Assembly: GCA_045611845.1 (NCBI GenBank)
Contig: JAZKXZ010000008.1
Location: forward strand, 1 to 51,647
DNA from: Enterocola sp045611845
GTDB lineage: Bacteria; Bacteroidota; Bacteroidia; Bacteroidales; Paludibacteraceae
Length of the DNA: 51,647 nucleotides
Direction of reading: 5' to 3'
A model generated the notes under the pieces. It did not search any database, had not been told where the DNA came from, and worked only from the letters and a program-made list of their open reading frames with translations. Position 1 is the first letter of the stretch; the number at the start of each line of letters is the position of its first letter. A program made the translations under genes and the position numbers. Positions 1 through 9,029 of the stretch are shown here, one piece after another.

Positions 1-38
1 ATTTTTTTAATTTTTGTGCAACTTTTTATATCTAAATG

Positions 39-914
39 TTAATTTCTTAATGCTTCAGCACCTCCAACAATATCGAGTAGTTCGTTAGTAATAACTTCTT
101 GACGTGCTCTGTTATATTGTTGTGTTATAGTTTCTAACATTTTATTTGCATTGTCTGAAGCGGTTTGCATTGCTGTGGTGCGTGCTCCATGTTCTGCTGT
201 GTTTGGATCTATAACTGCTGCATAGAATTTCATGCGAACTACCATAGGAACTAATGTATTAATAAAGGTGTCCATATCTGGTTCTGTAAAGTATAGATAT
301 GATTTATTATTAGATTTAGTTTCTATAGTTTCTAGTGGTAGGTAAGTTTCTGATGTAGGAACTTGAACTGCTGCGTTTTTATGATGATTGTATAGTAAAA
401 CAATTTTATCTATTTCCTTGTTTTGGAATTTTTCTACAAGAGGTGAGATAAAGTTTATTGCATCATCGTATGTTGGTTTTGCAGACAATTCATCTATGCT
501 ACATTGTGCTATGCGATTTGTTTTCTTTACATAGTCTGAAATTTTCTTACCAATAGGGTAGATTAGAATATCTTGTTCTGGTAGGAATGAATATTCTTTA
601 AGTGTTTTTTCTAATAATTTATTGATATTAGAATTGAATGTACCGCATAATCCTGTGCAAGAAGAAATACAAATGATAGCAACCCTTTTTACTTCACGTT
701 GTTCTGCAAGTGTAATATTCACCTTTTCTGTATCTACTGATGACAGATATTGTGATAGCATATCACTTAACTTGTTCTTGTATGGAACAAATTTTAGTGT
801 TGCTTCTTCAGATCTGTGAAGTTTTGCTGCTGACACCATTTTCATAGCAGATGTCAGTTTTTGGGTAGAACTAACAGATGCTATTCTAGCTCGTATTTCT
901 TTTAAAGAAGCCAT
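39..914 (-). CDS. atpG: ATP synthase F1 subunit gamma
   Basis: Central stalk of F1: the rotating shaft that couples proton flow through the c-ring to catalysis in the alpha3beta3 head, at the cytoplasmic face of the inner membrane. The 291-aa product has the usual gamma length. It opens with the family start MASLKEIRARIASV, keeps the SAMKMVSAAKL segment near residues 22-32, and ends with the conserved C-terminal helix (NKMLETITQQYNRARQEVITNELLDIVGGAEAL), which inserts into the head. It is the last gene of the operon, 2 nt after atpA. No clear terminator is visible in the 38 nt before the window edge. Confidence 0.97.
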   Translation of the reverse strand: MASLKEIRARIASVSSTQKLTSAMKMVSAAKLHRSEEATLKFVPYKNKLSDMLSQYLSSVDTEKVNITLAEQREVKRVAIICISSCTGLCGTFNSNINKLLEKTLKEYSFLPEQDILIYPIGKKISDYVKKTNRIAQCSIDELSAKPTYDDAINFISPLVEKFQNKEIDKIVLLYNHHKNAAVQVPTSETYLPLETIETKSNNKSYLYFTEPDMDTFINTLVPMVVRMKFYAAVIDPNTAEHGARTTAMQTASDNANKMLETITQQYNRARQEVITNELLDIVGGAEALRN

Positions 915-916
915 AA

Positions 917-2500
917 TTAGTTCTTATATTGATTTGCTAATAGTTTTGCCTCTTCTGTTATGATGTTTGTAATTTCATCATTGATAACACCATCTCTAAG
1001 AGGATTAAGTACAGTTTTCTTGTGTTTAAGTTCTAGTAGTACTAGGAATCTCTTTTCAAATTCAGAAACTTTTTCTACAGGAACATCTGCAAGTAAACCT
1101 TTAGTACCACAGTAAATAATAGCAACTTGGTGCTCTGTTGGAAGTGGCGAATATCTGCCTTGTTTTAATATTTCTACGTTCTTCGCGCCTTTGTCAAGGA
1201 TGGTTTTGGTTGCAGCGTCAATTTCAGCACCGAACTTAGAGAATGCTTCTAGTTCACGGTATTGTGCTTGGTCTAATTTAAGTGTACCTGCCACTTTTTT
1301 CATAGACTTGATTTGTGCAGAACCACCTACACGAGATACTGAGATACCTACGTTGATAGCTGGACGAATACCTGAGTTGAATAGGTTTGATTCCAAGAAA
1401 ATTTGACCGTCTGTAATAGAAATTACGTTGGTAGGGATATATGCTGATACGTCACCCGCTTGAGTTTCAATAATAGGTAGAGCTGTAATTGAACCACCAC
1501 CTTTAACTTTACCTTTAAGTGATTCTGGTAGGTCGTTCATTTGGCTTGCTACATTGTCGTTATTGATAACTTTTGCAGCACGTTCTAGCAGACGTGAGTG
1601 TAGGTAGAAGATATCACCTGGATATGCTTCACGACCTGGTGGACGACGAAGAATAAGTGATACTTCACGATATGCTACAGCTTGTTTTGATAGGTCATCA
1701 TAGATAATAAGTGCATGACGTCCTGTGTCACGGAAATATTCTGCAATAGCAACGCCTGCGTATGGTGCGTAGAATTGCATTGCTGCAGGGTCTGATGCAG
1801 TAGCAGAAATTACTATGGTGTATTCCATAGCTCCGTTTTCTTCTAGTGTTTGTACTAGGTTTGCAATAGTAGAACCTTTTTGACCAATACCTACATAAAT
1901 ACAATATATAGGTTCTCCTTTTTTGAAGTTTTCTTTTTGGTTGATAATGGTGTCTATTGCAATGGCTGTTTTACCTGTTTGGCGGTCACCAATAATAAGC
2001 TCACGTTGTCCACGGCCAATAGGAATCATGGCGTCGATAGCTTTGATACCTGTTTGAAGTGGTTCTTTTACTGGTTGACGGAAAATTACACCAGGAGCTT
2101 TTCTTTCTAGTGGCATTTCAAAGGTTTCGCCTGTGATAGGTCCTTTGCCATCTATAGGTTCACCTAGCATATTGATAACACGACCTAACATGCCTTCACC
2201 TGCTTGGATAGAGGCAATACGACCTGTTCTGCGTACTGTAAAACCTTCTTTAATTTCTTGAGTAGGGCCTAAAAGTACCACACCCACATTATCTTCTTCA
2301 AGGTTTAATACCACACCCATGGTGCCGTTTTCAAATTCTACAAGCTCATTTGATTGAACTTGATTTAATCCGAAAACACGTGCCACGCCGTCGCTTACTT
2401 GAAGAACTTTGCCTATTTCCTCAAATTCGAGTTTATTTTTAAACCCATCTAGTTGCATTTGCAACACGCTTGAGATTTCACTTGCTTTAATGTCCGGCAT
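917..2500 (-). CDS. atpA: ATP synthase F1 subunit alpha
   Basis: Non-catalytic nucleotide-binding subunit of the F1 head. The 527-aa length is normal. The P-loop GDRQTGKT lies at residues 171-178, and the alpha signature PAINVGISVSRVGG appears near residue 380. The start overlaps the 3' end of atpH by 14 nt, so the two are probably translationally coupled. Nothing looks broken. Confidence 0.98.
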   Translation of the reverse strand: MPDIKASEISSVLQMQLDGFKNKLEFEEIGKVLQVSDGVARVFGLNQVQSNELVEFENGTMGVVLNLEEDNVGVVLLGPTQEIKEGFTVRRTGRIASIQAGEGMLGRVINMLGEPIDGKGPITGETFEMPLERKAPGVIFRQPVKEPLQTGIKAIDAMIPIGRGQRELIIGDRQTGKTAIAIDTIINQKENFKKGEPIYCIYVGIGQKGSTIANLVQTLEENGAMEYTIVISATASDPAAMQFYAPYAGVAIAEYFRDTGRHALIIYDDLSKQAVAYREVSLILRRPPGREAYPGDIFYLHSRLLERAAKVINNDNVASQMNDLPESLKGKVKGGGSITALPIIETQAGDVSAYIPTNVISITDGQIFLESNLFNSGIRPAINVGISVSRVGGSAQIKSMKKVAGTLKLDQAQYRELEAFSKFGAEIDAATKTILDKGAKNVEILKQGRYSPLPTEHQVAIIYCGTKGLLADVPVEKVSEFEKRFLVLLELKHKKTVLNPLRDGVINDEITNIITEEAKLLANQYKN

Positions 2501-3023
2501 ATTTATAAAGTTTTGATAATTGTCTAATAATACTTGCGTCCATGCGCTTGTTTTCTACATCTATGATATAACCACCTATTATATCAGGATTAATTTCTGT
2601 TCTAAGTTCTACCTTAGAATTTTCTTGTTTTTCTATAGAACTTACTATTTTCTTTATAATAGGCTCGTCTAGTTCTATAGCTGTGGTAAGGTGAGTAACC
2701 ACAATGTTTTTGTCTTTTCTATACAGTTCTTGGAAGCTAAGGGCTATTCTATAAAAATAGTCTTCTCTACCATTTTCTATAACTAAGTTTATAAAACCTT
2801 GTGTAAGTTTATTTGCTTTGTTATTAAAGATAGTATTAATTAATTTAATCTTTTCTTCTTTTGTTAGGGTAGGGTTTGCCATAGCTTGCTTAAGTAGATC
2901 GATTTGTGCAAATGCACCCTCTAGTGTAATCATATCTGAGTACACTTTGTCTTCCACTTTAGCTTCTTTTGCACTAGAAAGCAGAGCCTTAGCATATCGT
3001 ATAGAAATTTTACCGTTATTCAT
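2487..3023 (-). CDS. atpH: ATP synthase F1 subunit delta
   Basis: Peripheral stalk subunit linking the top of F1 to the b subunits. The 178-aa protein has the OSCP/delta pattern: a helical N-terminal domain starting ISIRYAKALLSSA and a C-terminal section with IIGGYIIDVENKRMDASIIRQL, the usual delta signature. It overlaps atpA by 14 nt and starts 3 nt after the atpF stop, so it is part of the same transcript. Sequence conservation of delta is low in general; the call rests on these motifs and on position. Confidence 0.95.
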   Translation of the reverse strand: MNNGKISIRYAKALLSSAKEAKVEDKVYSDMITLEGAFAQIDLLKQAMANPTLTKEEKIKLINTIFNNKANKLTQGFINLVIENGREDYFYRIALSFQELYRKDKNIVVTHLTTAIELDEPIIKKIVSSIEKQENSKVELRTEINPDIIGGYIIDVENKRMDASIIRQLSKLYKYAGH

Positions 3024-3026
3024 CTT

Positions 3027-3524
3027 TTACGAAAGACTTTTGTTTTCTTTTAATAAAGTTTCTATATAAGCGTTTTGAGCTTTTTTATCTGAAAGTTCTT
3101 TTAATAGAACTTTTTCTGCGATGCTAATAGATAATTGTGCTACTTCTTTTCTAATTTCAAGAATAGCATTTTCTTTATCTTTTAAAATCTTAGCTTGAGC
3201 ATCTGAAATGATTTGATCTGCTTGTTTTTTAGCTTCGATTTTTGCATCTGCAATCATTTTATCAGTAAGTGCTTTGGTATCTTTCACCAATGCCATTTGC
3301 TGAGCTTGTGCCTGAGCTATGATTTCTTTCCCTTTTTCTTCTAGTCCGGCTAATGCTTTTGTAGCTTCGTCTGCTTTTTTTAGTGAGTCTGCTATATGTT
3401 CTTCTCTTTCTTTAATAGAAGATAGAATAGAAGGCCATGCGAATTTTGCTAACACAAAGAAAACCAATGAGAAAGCGATAAGCATCCATACTACTAGTCC
3501 GGCGTCTGGTAGGAATAAGTTCAT
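3027..3524 (-). CDS. atpF: ATP synthase Fo subunit b
   Basis: Peripheral stalk subunit of Fo. The 165-aa protein has one N-terminal membrane helix (about residues 8-27, GLVVWMLIAFSLVFFVLAKF) followed by a long charged helix rich in Ala, Lys, Glu and Gln that would form the dimeric coiled coil reaching up to F1. Length and layout match bacterial b subunits. It sits between atpE and atpH as in other Bacteroidota. Only one b gene is present, so a homodimer is expected. Confidence 0.96.
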   Translation of the reverse strand: MNLFLPDAGLVVWMLIAFSLVFFVLAKFAWPSILSSIKEREEHIADSLKKADEATKALAGLEEKGKEIIAQAQAQQMALVKDTKALTDKMIADAKIEAKKQADQIISDAQAKILKDKENAILEIRKEVAQLSISIAEKVLLKELSDKKAQNAYIETLLKENKSLS

Positions 3525-3573
3525 AATTTACTCTTTTAATAATAAGAGGGCCTAGACCCTCTTATTAAGGTTA

Positions 3574-3828
3574 TTAGAATAGAATTGCTAAAGCACAAAT
3601 AATGATAGCGAAAAGTGTTACACCTTCGATAAGTGCTGCTGCAATAATCATACTAGAACGGATGTCGCCAGCAGCTTCTGGTTGGCGTGAAATTGCTTCC
3701 ATAGCAGCTTGACCAATACGGCCAATACCTAAACCAGCACCTAAAATTGCGATAGCAGCGCCTATACTTGCGCCAAATTTTGCTAATGCTGCACCTTCTA
3801 AAGCAGCTTGAAGAATAAGTAATAACAT
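3574..3828 (-). CDS. atpE: ATP synthase Fo subunit c (ring subunit)
   Basis: Forms the rotating membrane ring that carries the coupling ion. The 84-aa product has two membrane helices joined by the polar loop SRQPEAAGDIRSS. The ion-binding carboxylate is Glu68 in AALIEGVTLF. The Na+-type signature (a Gln in helix 1 paired with Glu-Ser or Glu-Thr in helix 2) is not seen: Glu68 is followed by Gly, and the helix-1 position that holds Gln in Na+ enzymes is Ile. Proton coupling is therefore inferred. Confidence 0.96.
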   Translation of the reverse strand: MLLLILQAALEGAALAKFGASIGAAIAILGAGLGIGRIGQAAMEAISRQPEAAGDIRSSMIIAAALIEGVTLFAIIICALAILF

Positions 3829-3862
3829 AATATAAATATTTAAGTGTTAATAATTTGTTTTA

Positions 3863-4939
3863 TTAATGATGATGTTCTACTTGTGACATACCAATGAAAA
3901 TGGCTGATAGCATTGTGAATACGTATGCTTGGATAAATGCTACCAATAGTTCTAGGAAGTACATAAATACTGAAAATGCTACTGATACCACTGAAACTCC
4001 AGCTCCAACTGCAACGCCCATTAAGCCTGCAAATATGAATATTAGAGACATTAATACCAAGATAATCATGTGTCCTGCAAATATGTTTGCAAAAAGACGA
4101 ATCATAAGAGCAATAGGCTTGGTTAGTGTGCCTATAATCTCGATAAGAGGCATTAATGGAAGTGGAGCTTTAAGAAATACTGGTACTTCTGGCCAGAAAA
4201 TTTCTTTATAGTATTCTTTTGTACCGAATATATTGGTTATTAGGTATGTGAATAATGCCAATACAAGGGTAACTGAGATATTACCTGTTAAGTTTGCTCC
4301 AAATGGGAAAATAGGAATTAGCCCCATTAAGTTGTTTATAAGGATAAAGAAGAATGCTGTTAGCAAGTATGGTGAGAATTTTAAATAATTCTTACCTAAT
4401 GCTGGTTTGATAACGTCGTCTTCTACATAGTTTATAACAAACTCAAAGATATTATCCTTTGTACAAGGTACTCCTAGTGGTTTTTTCTTGTATCTATTTG
4501 CCATAGGAACGAATATAGCAATTAGAATTATACAAGAAAGTAATAGAGCAAATACGTTTTTGGTAATAGAAAGGTCGAATGGTTTCACTTGCTCACCTTG
4601 TGCGTTTAGTTCTACGATTTTACCATCGTAGCTGCCGCCTTCTGCTATAAACCAACCTTCATATTCGTGTCCGTGAGCTACTTTAGATGATGAGAAACAG
4701 AACCAACCGCGTTCACTACTATAAACGATTACAGGTAGTGGCACTGAAATAGGGTGACCATTGAATTCTGAAATGTGGAATTCGTATGAATCACCGATGT
4801 GACCGAAAATAAAACTACCAGCATCGAATTTTTCGTTTGTTTCCTCATGTGCTTCGGCTGCATGTTCGGTATTTTCTGCAAGTATATTTACAGAAAAAGC
4901 CATTAGGACACAGATTAATATGTATTTAATTTTTTTCAT
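3863..4939 (-). CDS. atpB: ATP synthase Fo subunit a, long Bacteroidota form
   Basis: Stator subunit holding the two proton half-channels. The 358-aa protein is about 100 residues longer than the proteobacterial form. It has a signal-like first segment (residues 1-21) and a soluble, His- and Glu-rich extracytoplasmic region up to about residue 125, followed by five or six membrane helices. The essential arginine is Arg281 in ALMIRLFANIFAGH. The long N-terminus is usual in this phylum; its role is unknown to me. It lies between the small membrane protein gene and atpE. Confidence 0.95.
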   Translation of the reverse strand: MKKIKYILICVLMAFSVNILAENTEHAAEAHEETNEKFDAGSFIFGHIGDSYEFHISEFNGHPISVPLPVIVYSSERGWFCFSSSKVAHGHEYEGWFIAEGGSYDGKIVELNAQGEQVKPFDLSITKNVFALLLSCIILIAIFVPMANRYKKKPLGVPCTKDNIFEFVINYVEDDVIKPALGKNYLKFSPYLLTAFFFILINNLMGLIPIFPFGANLTGNISVTLVLALFTYLITNIFGTKEYYKEIFWPEVPVFLKAPLPLMPLIEIIGTLTKPIALMIRLFANIFAGHMIILVLMSLIFIFAGLMGVAVGAGVSVVSVAFSVFMYFLELLVAFIQAYVFTMLSAIFIGMSQVEHHH

Positions 4940-4955
4940 CTTATTGTTTAGTCCA

Positions 4956-5327
4956 TTAGGTATTTGCTTTTTTTGTTGAGCGTACGCCTATTATGGTTTC
5001 TATTATTAAGAATGTGAAATATGTTATCAATAATCTAACAAAAAATGCTATTCCTACTTCTGGTATGGCAAACAAAACTAATGCTATAAGTAGGATAGTG
5101 GCAATCAATTTACTTACTTTGTGTATGAAAAACCACAGATTTACCATTTTTCCAGTCCAATTTATAGATGACATAATGGCAAATGCACCTTCTGTTAGTG
5201 TAAAGAATACTGGAATGAGAATGTAAGCATTTATATATGGCTCTCCCATAACGAATTGGTGTACTAGATAGAAAAGTAGTTCCAATATTATAAGCGTAGA
5301 GATAATTATTAATGCTTTACTTTTCAT
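4956..5327 (-). CDS. small membrane protein in the ATP synthase operon (AtpI-like position)
   Basis: A 123-aa protein with about four predicted membrane helices (roughly residues 5-23, 36-54, 68-88 and 93-113), two tryptophans in the middle loop, and a basic C-terminus (RSTKKANT). It sits 16 nt before atpB and directly after atpC. An AtpI-type protein, which assists c-ring assembly, would fit this place. I see no diagnostic AtpI motif, so the role is inferred from position and topology only. Confidence 0.7.
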   Translation of the reverse strand: MKSKALIIISTLIILELLFYLVHQFVMGEPYINAYILIPVFFTLTEGAFAIMSSINWTGKMVNLWFFIHKVSKLIATILLIALVLFAIPEVGIAFFVRLLITYFTFLIIETIIGVRSTKKANT

Positions 5328-5328
5328 T

Positions 5329-5568
5329 TTATTTTTGCTCTACGCAAATGGTAACTTCGTTATCGTGAACTTCTACAAATCCGCTAACTATTTCTATCTC
5401 AGATATTTCTTCTTTGTTAGTAATAGTGATTACACCTTTGTCTAAAGTGGAAACAATAGGGGCGTGATTTTCTAAAATAGTAAATGCACCTACTTTTCCT
5501 GGAAGGTTTACTGATGTAGCCTCGCCTTGGAATAGACTTTTTAGTGGTGATAGAATAGAAACGTTCAT
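5329..5568 (-). CDS. atpC: ATP synthase F1 subunit epsilon, short form
   Basis: Central stalk subunit. Only 79 aa: the sequence covers the N-terminal beta-sandwich (start MNVSILSPLKSLFQGEA, then GAFTILENHAPIVSTL and SGFVEVHDNEVTICVE). It stops where the two C-terminal inhibitory helices of the usual 130-140-aa form would begin. There is no frameshift, because the next gene follows after 1 nt. Short epsilon subunits are common in Bacteroidota. Without the helices, epsilon-type inhibition of ATP hydrolysis should be absent or different. The start overlaps the last base of the atpD stop. Confidence 0.93.
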   Translation of the reverse strand: MNVSILSPLKSLFQGEATSVNLPGKVGAFTILENHAPIVSTLDKGVITITNKEEISEIEIVSGFVEVHDNEVTICVEQK

Positions 5569-7082
5569 TATTGATTACTTTCTTTTAATAATTGTTCGCC
5601 TTTTGCAATAGCATCATCGATAGAACCAACAAGGTTGAATGCAGCTTCTGGATATTGGTCGCATTCGCCGTCCATAATCATGTTGAAGCCACGAATTGTT
5701 TCTTCGATAGGAACTAATACACCTTTAAGACCTGTAAATTGTTCTGCAACGTGGAATGGTTGTGATAAGAAACGTTGAACACGACGTGCACGGTGTACAA
5801 CAAGTTTATCAGCGTCTGAAAGTTCTTCCATACCAAGAATTGCAATAATGTCTTGAAGTGATTGGTATCTTTGAAGTAGCTCTATTACGCGCATTGCTGT
5901 GTCGTAGTGTTTTTCACCTACTACGTTTGGATCTAGAATGCGTGATGTAGAGTCTAGTGGGTCTACCGCTGGATAGATACCTAATTCAGCAATCTTACGG
6001 CTCAACACTGTGGTTGCGTCTAAGTGGCTGAATGTGGTAGCTGGAGCTGGGTCGGTTAAGTCGTCGGCAGGTACGTAGATAGCTTGCACAGAGGTGATTG
6101 AACCATTTTTAGTAGAAGTAATACGTTCTTGCATTAGACCCATTTCAGAAGCTAGAGTAGGTTGGTAACCTACAGCTGATGGCATACGACCTAGAAGCGC
6201 TGATACTTCTGAACCTGCTTGGGTGAAACGGAAAATATTGTCGATGAATAGCAACACGTCGTTGCCGTCTTTGCCAGACTCGTTGTTGTCGCGGAATGAT
6301 TCTGCTACAGTAAGACCTGTAAGAGCTACTGATGCACGTGCACCTGGAGGTTCGTTCATTTGTCCGAATACAAGTGTAGCTTGAGATTTTCCTAGAGCTT
6401 CTTTATCTACTTTAGAAAGGTCCCAGTCACCTTTTTCCATGCTTTCTTTAAATTCTTCACCGTAGTTGATAACGCCTGCTTCCAACATTTCGCGTAGTAA
6501 GTCGTTACCTTCACGGGTACGTTCACCAACACCTGCGAATACAGAGTAACCATTGTATCCTTTTGCAATGTTGTTGATTAGCTCCATGATTAACACGGTT
6601 TTACCTACACCTGCACCACCGAATAGACCAATTTTACCACCTTTTAGATATGGTGCAAGAAGGTCGATAACTTTAATACCTGTGTATAGGATTTCTTTTG
6701 ATGTTGCCAAATCTTCGTATGCAGGAGGCATTCTGTGGATAGGGTATTCTGCAGAACGTGATAGTGCGTCCATGCCGTCGATAGCATCGCCAGTTACGTT
6801 TAGCAGACGTCCTTTGATCTGTTCACCAATAGGTACTGAAATAGGAGTACCTTTAGGTGTTACTTTCATACCACGCACTAAACCATCTGTAGAATCCATA
6901 GCGATGGTACGGATAGTGTTTTCGCCTGTATGTTGTTGACACTCAATGATTAACTTTTGGCCATTAGGACGTACAACTTCTAGTGCGTCGTGTATTTTAG
7001 GAAGGTTTTCTCCACCTTCTTCAAAGTAAACATCGACCACTGGACCAATGACTTGTGTGATAGAACCAATTATTTTAGTCAT
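5568..7082 (-). CDS. atpD: ATP synthase F1 subunit beta (catalytic)
   Basis: Catalytic subunit making ATP from ADP and phosphate. The 504-aa product carries the P-loop GGAGVGKT at residues 155-162, the catalytic region GERTREGND, the Walker B stretch DVLLFIDNIFRF, and the signature PAVDPLDSTS. It is the first gene of the operon, unlike the B-E-F-H-A-G-D-C order of many bacteria. A -7 promoter box lies 21 nt upstream, so the operon can be started separately from purC. Confidence 0.98.
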   Translation of the reverse strand: MTKIIGSITQVIGPVVDVYFEEGGENLPKIHDALEVVRPNGQKLIIECQQHTGENTIRTIAMDSTDGLVRGMKVTPKGTPISVPIGEQIKGRLLNVTGDAIDGMDALSRSAEYPIHRMPPAYEDLATSKEILYTGIKVIDLLAPYLKGGKIGLFGGAGVGKTVLIMELINNIAKGYNGYSVFAGVGERTREGNDLLREMLEAGVINYGEEFKESMEKGDWDLSKVDKEALGKSQATLVFGQMNEPPGARASVALTGLTVAESFRDNNESGKDGNDVLLFIDNIFRFTQAGSEVSALLGRMPSAVGYQPTLASEMGLMQERITSTKNGSITSVQAIYVPADDLTDPAPATTFSHLDATTVLSRKIAELGIYPAVDPLDSTSRILDPNVVGEKHYDTAMRVIELLQRYQSLQDIIAILGMEELSDADKLVVHRARRVQRFLSQPFHVAEQFTGLKGVLVPIEETIRGFNMIMDGECDQYPEAAFNLVGSIDDAIAKGEQLLKESNQ

Positions 7083-7102
7083 AGCTTTTATTTAAAAACT
7101 CC

Positions 7103-7110
7103 CAAAGTTA
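7103..7110 (-). promoter_or_regulatory. -7 box for the atp operon
   Basis: On the minus strand this reads TAACTTTG, a full match to the Bacteroidota -7 consensus TAnnTTTG. It lies in the 42-nt gap between purC and atpD, giving a leader of about 15 nt. I see no good -33 TTTG at 19-21 nt, so the site is moderate. Confidence 0.5.
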
Positions 7111-7124
7111 GTGATTATTTTACA

Positions 7125-8066
7125 TTATTTTAAATAATCAGATATATTTTTTTCAATTCTTGCAGCGATATTTTCGGTGTCTGCTTTTTCAAATTTTTCT
7201 CCAGTGATATTTTCGAATAATTCGATGTAGCGATTTGTGATACCTTCTACAATTTCTGGAGTCATTTCTGGAACTTGTTGGCCTTCTTTTCCTTGGAAAC
7301 CATTTTCCATTAACCATTCACGAACAAATTCTTTTGAAAGTTGTTTTTGTGCTTCGCCTTTTTCGAAACGTTCTTCGTAACCTTCTGCGTAGAAGTAACG
7401 TGATGAGTCTGGAGTGTGGATTTCGTCCATTAGATAGATTTCTCCGTTGTATTTACCAAATTCGTATTTGGTATCAACCAGGATAAGGCCACGTTTTGCA
7501 GCTATTTCTGAACCACGTTCAAATAGCGCAAGTGTATATTTTTCTAATTTTTCGTATTCTTCTTTTGATACTAAACCTTGAGCAATGATTTCTTCTTTAG
7601 AGATGTCTTCGTCGTGTTTGCCTATTTCAGCTTTTGTGGTAGGGGTGATAATAGGAGTTTCAAATTTTTGGTTTTCGCGCATTCCGTCTGGAATTTTAAC
7701 GCCACAAATTTCTCTTACTCCATTTTTATATGCTCTCCATGCGCTACCCCAAAGGTAACCACGTACAATCATTTCTACTGGATAACCTTCGCAACGACGA
7801 CCAATTGTTACCATTTCGTCTGGTGTAGCAAGTTTCCAGTTTGGAACGATGTCTGATGTTGCATCTAGGAATTTTGCTGCAATTTGGTTAAGCATTTGTC
7901 CTTTGTATGGGATGCCTTCTGGTAATACAACGTCGAATGCAGAGATTCTATCTGTTGCAATCATTACTAAAATATCGTTACCGATACTATATACGTCACG
8001 TACTTTGCCGTGATAAACGTTTGTTTGTCCTTTAAAATTAAAGTTTGTAGATGTTAATGCGTTCAT
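7125..8066 (-). CDS. purC: SAICAR synthetase (phosphoribosylaminoimidazole-succinocarboxamide synthase)
   Basis: Joins aspartate to CAIR with ATP in purine synthesis. The 313-aa form is the longer, eukaryote-like variety. It opens with FKGQTNVYHGKVRDVYSIGND, which contains the nucleotide-binding segment, and continues with IATDRISAFDVVLPEGIPYKG, both PurC signatures. It ends 42 nt before atpD and starts 12 nt after phoH on the same strand, so it probably belongs to a longer transcript running from the rfb genes. Confidence 0.96.
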   Translation of the reverse strand: MNALTSTNFNFKGQTNVYHGKVRDVYSIGNDILVMIATDRISAFDVVLPEGIPYKGQMLNQIAAKFLDATSDIVPNWKLATPDEMVTIGRRCEGYPVEMIVRGYLWGSAWRAYKNGVREICGVKIPDGMRENQKFETPIITPTTKAEIGKHDEDISKEEIIAQGLVSKEEYEKLEKYTLALFERGSEIAAKRGLILVDTKYEFGKYNGEIYLMDEIHTPDSSRYFYAEGYEERFEKGEAQKQLSKEFVREWLMENGFQGKEGQQVPEMTPEIVEGITNRYIELFENITGEKFEKADTENIAARIEKNISDYLK

Positions 8067-8078
8067 ATTGTGTTTTAT

Positions 8079-9029
8079 TTATTGTTTTTGCTCTCGCTGC
8101 TCCAAATTGTCATAAGCCTCCACTATCCTTGATACTAGTTTGTGGCGGATAATGTCTTTTTTGTTGAACTCAATGAATGAGATGCCTTTTACATTTTTTA
8201 GTGTGCGCATGGCATGGATAAGACCAGATTGTTGTGTTGCAGGTAGGTCTATCTGTGTCATGTCGCCTGTGACTATCATTTTAGAGTTGAATCCCAAACG
8301 AGTAAGGAACATCTTAATCTGTTGAGGAGTGGTGTTTTGTGCCTCGTCCAAAATGATAACGGCATCGCTAAGTGTGCGTCCACGCATGAATGCAAGAGGG
8401 GCTATCTGGATAATGTGTGTTTCTAGATATTCTCTCAGTTTGAATGGTGGAATCATATCTTCAAGCGCATCGTAAAGTGGTTGTAGATATGGGTCTATTT
8501 TGTCTTTCATATCGCCAGGAAGGAAACCTAGTTTTTCACCAGCTTCTACTGCTGGGCGTGAAAGAATAATTTTTCTTACTTGTTTGTTTTTCAGTGCTCT
8601 CACCGCTAGGGCAATAGCAGTGTAAGTTTTACCAGAACCAGCAGGGCCAGTGGCAAACATAAGGTCGTTATTATCAAAGTCGGCAAGCAATTGTTCTTGA
8701 TTTGCTGTGCGGGCAGTGATAGGTTTGCCATTAAGACCATGAAGGATAAGGTTGTTTGGCTTTATTTCTTCTTTAAGTTTTCCTTTAACAATGTCAGTTA
8801 TTACAGCTTCTGAAAGGTCATTAAATTCTGTGGCGTGTTTTTCTAAAAGAACTATTTTTTCATCAAAATCGGCTAGTGAAACTTCGTCGCCAGTGGCTTT
8901 AATGGTGTTGCCACGTGCCATAATTTTGATTTTAGGGAATAGAACTTTAAGTAAACGAATATTTGAATTGTTTACTCCATAAAATACAACAGGGTCTGCA
9001 GAATTTAATATATAGGTGTATTCTGTCAT
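8079..9029 (-). CDS. phoH: PhoH-family ATPase
   Basis: Cytoplasmic ATPase of the PhoH/PhoH2-like P-loop family. The 316-aa length is typical. Walker A is GPAGSGKT at residues 128-135 and Walker B is AVIILDEAQNTT near residue 225. A KH-like segment occupies the first 80 residues. A role in RNA metabolism is suggested for the family but is not settled. The start codon overlaps the rfbD stop by one base (TAATG), which indicates coupling. Confidence 0.92.
   Translation of the reverse strand: MTEYTYILNSADPVVFYGVNNSNIRLLKVLFPKIKIMARGNTIKATGDEVSLADFDEKIVLLEKHATEFNDLSEAVITDIVKGKLKEEIKPNNLILHGLNGKPITARTANQEQLLADFDNNDLMFATGPAGSGKTYTAIALAVRALKNKQVRKIILSRPAVEAGEKLGFLPGDMKDKIDPYLQPLYDALEDMIPPFKLREYLETHIIQIAPLAFMRGRTLSDAVIILDEAQNTTPQQIKMFLTRLGFNSKMIVTGDMTQIDLPATQQSGLIHAMRTLKNVKGISFIEFNKKDIIRHKLVSRIVEAYDNLEQREQKQ

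Noticed and set aside
3574..3828. Na+-coupled c-ring
   Set aside because: The helix-1 Gln and the Ser/Thr after the ring glutamate are both missing.
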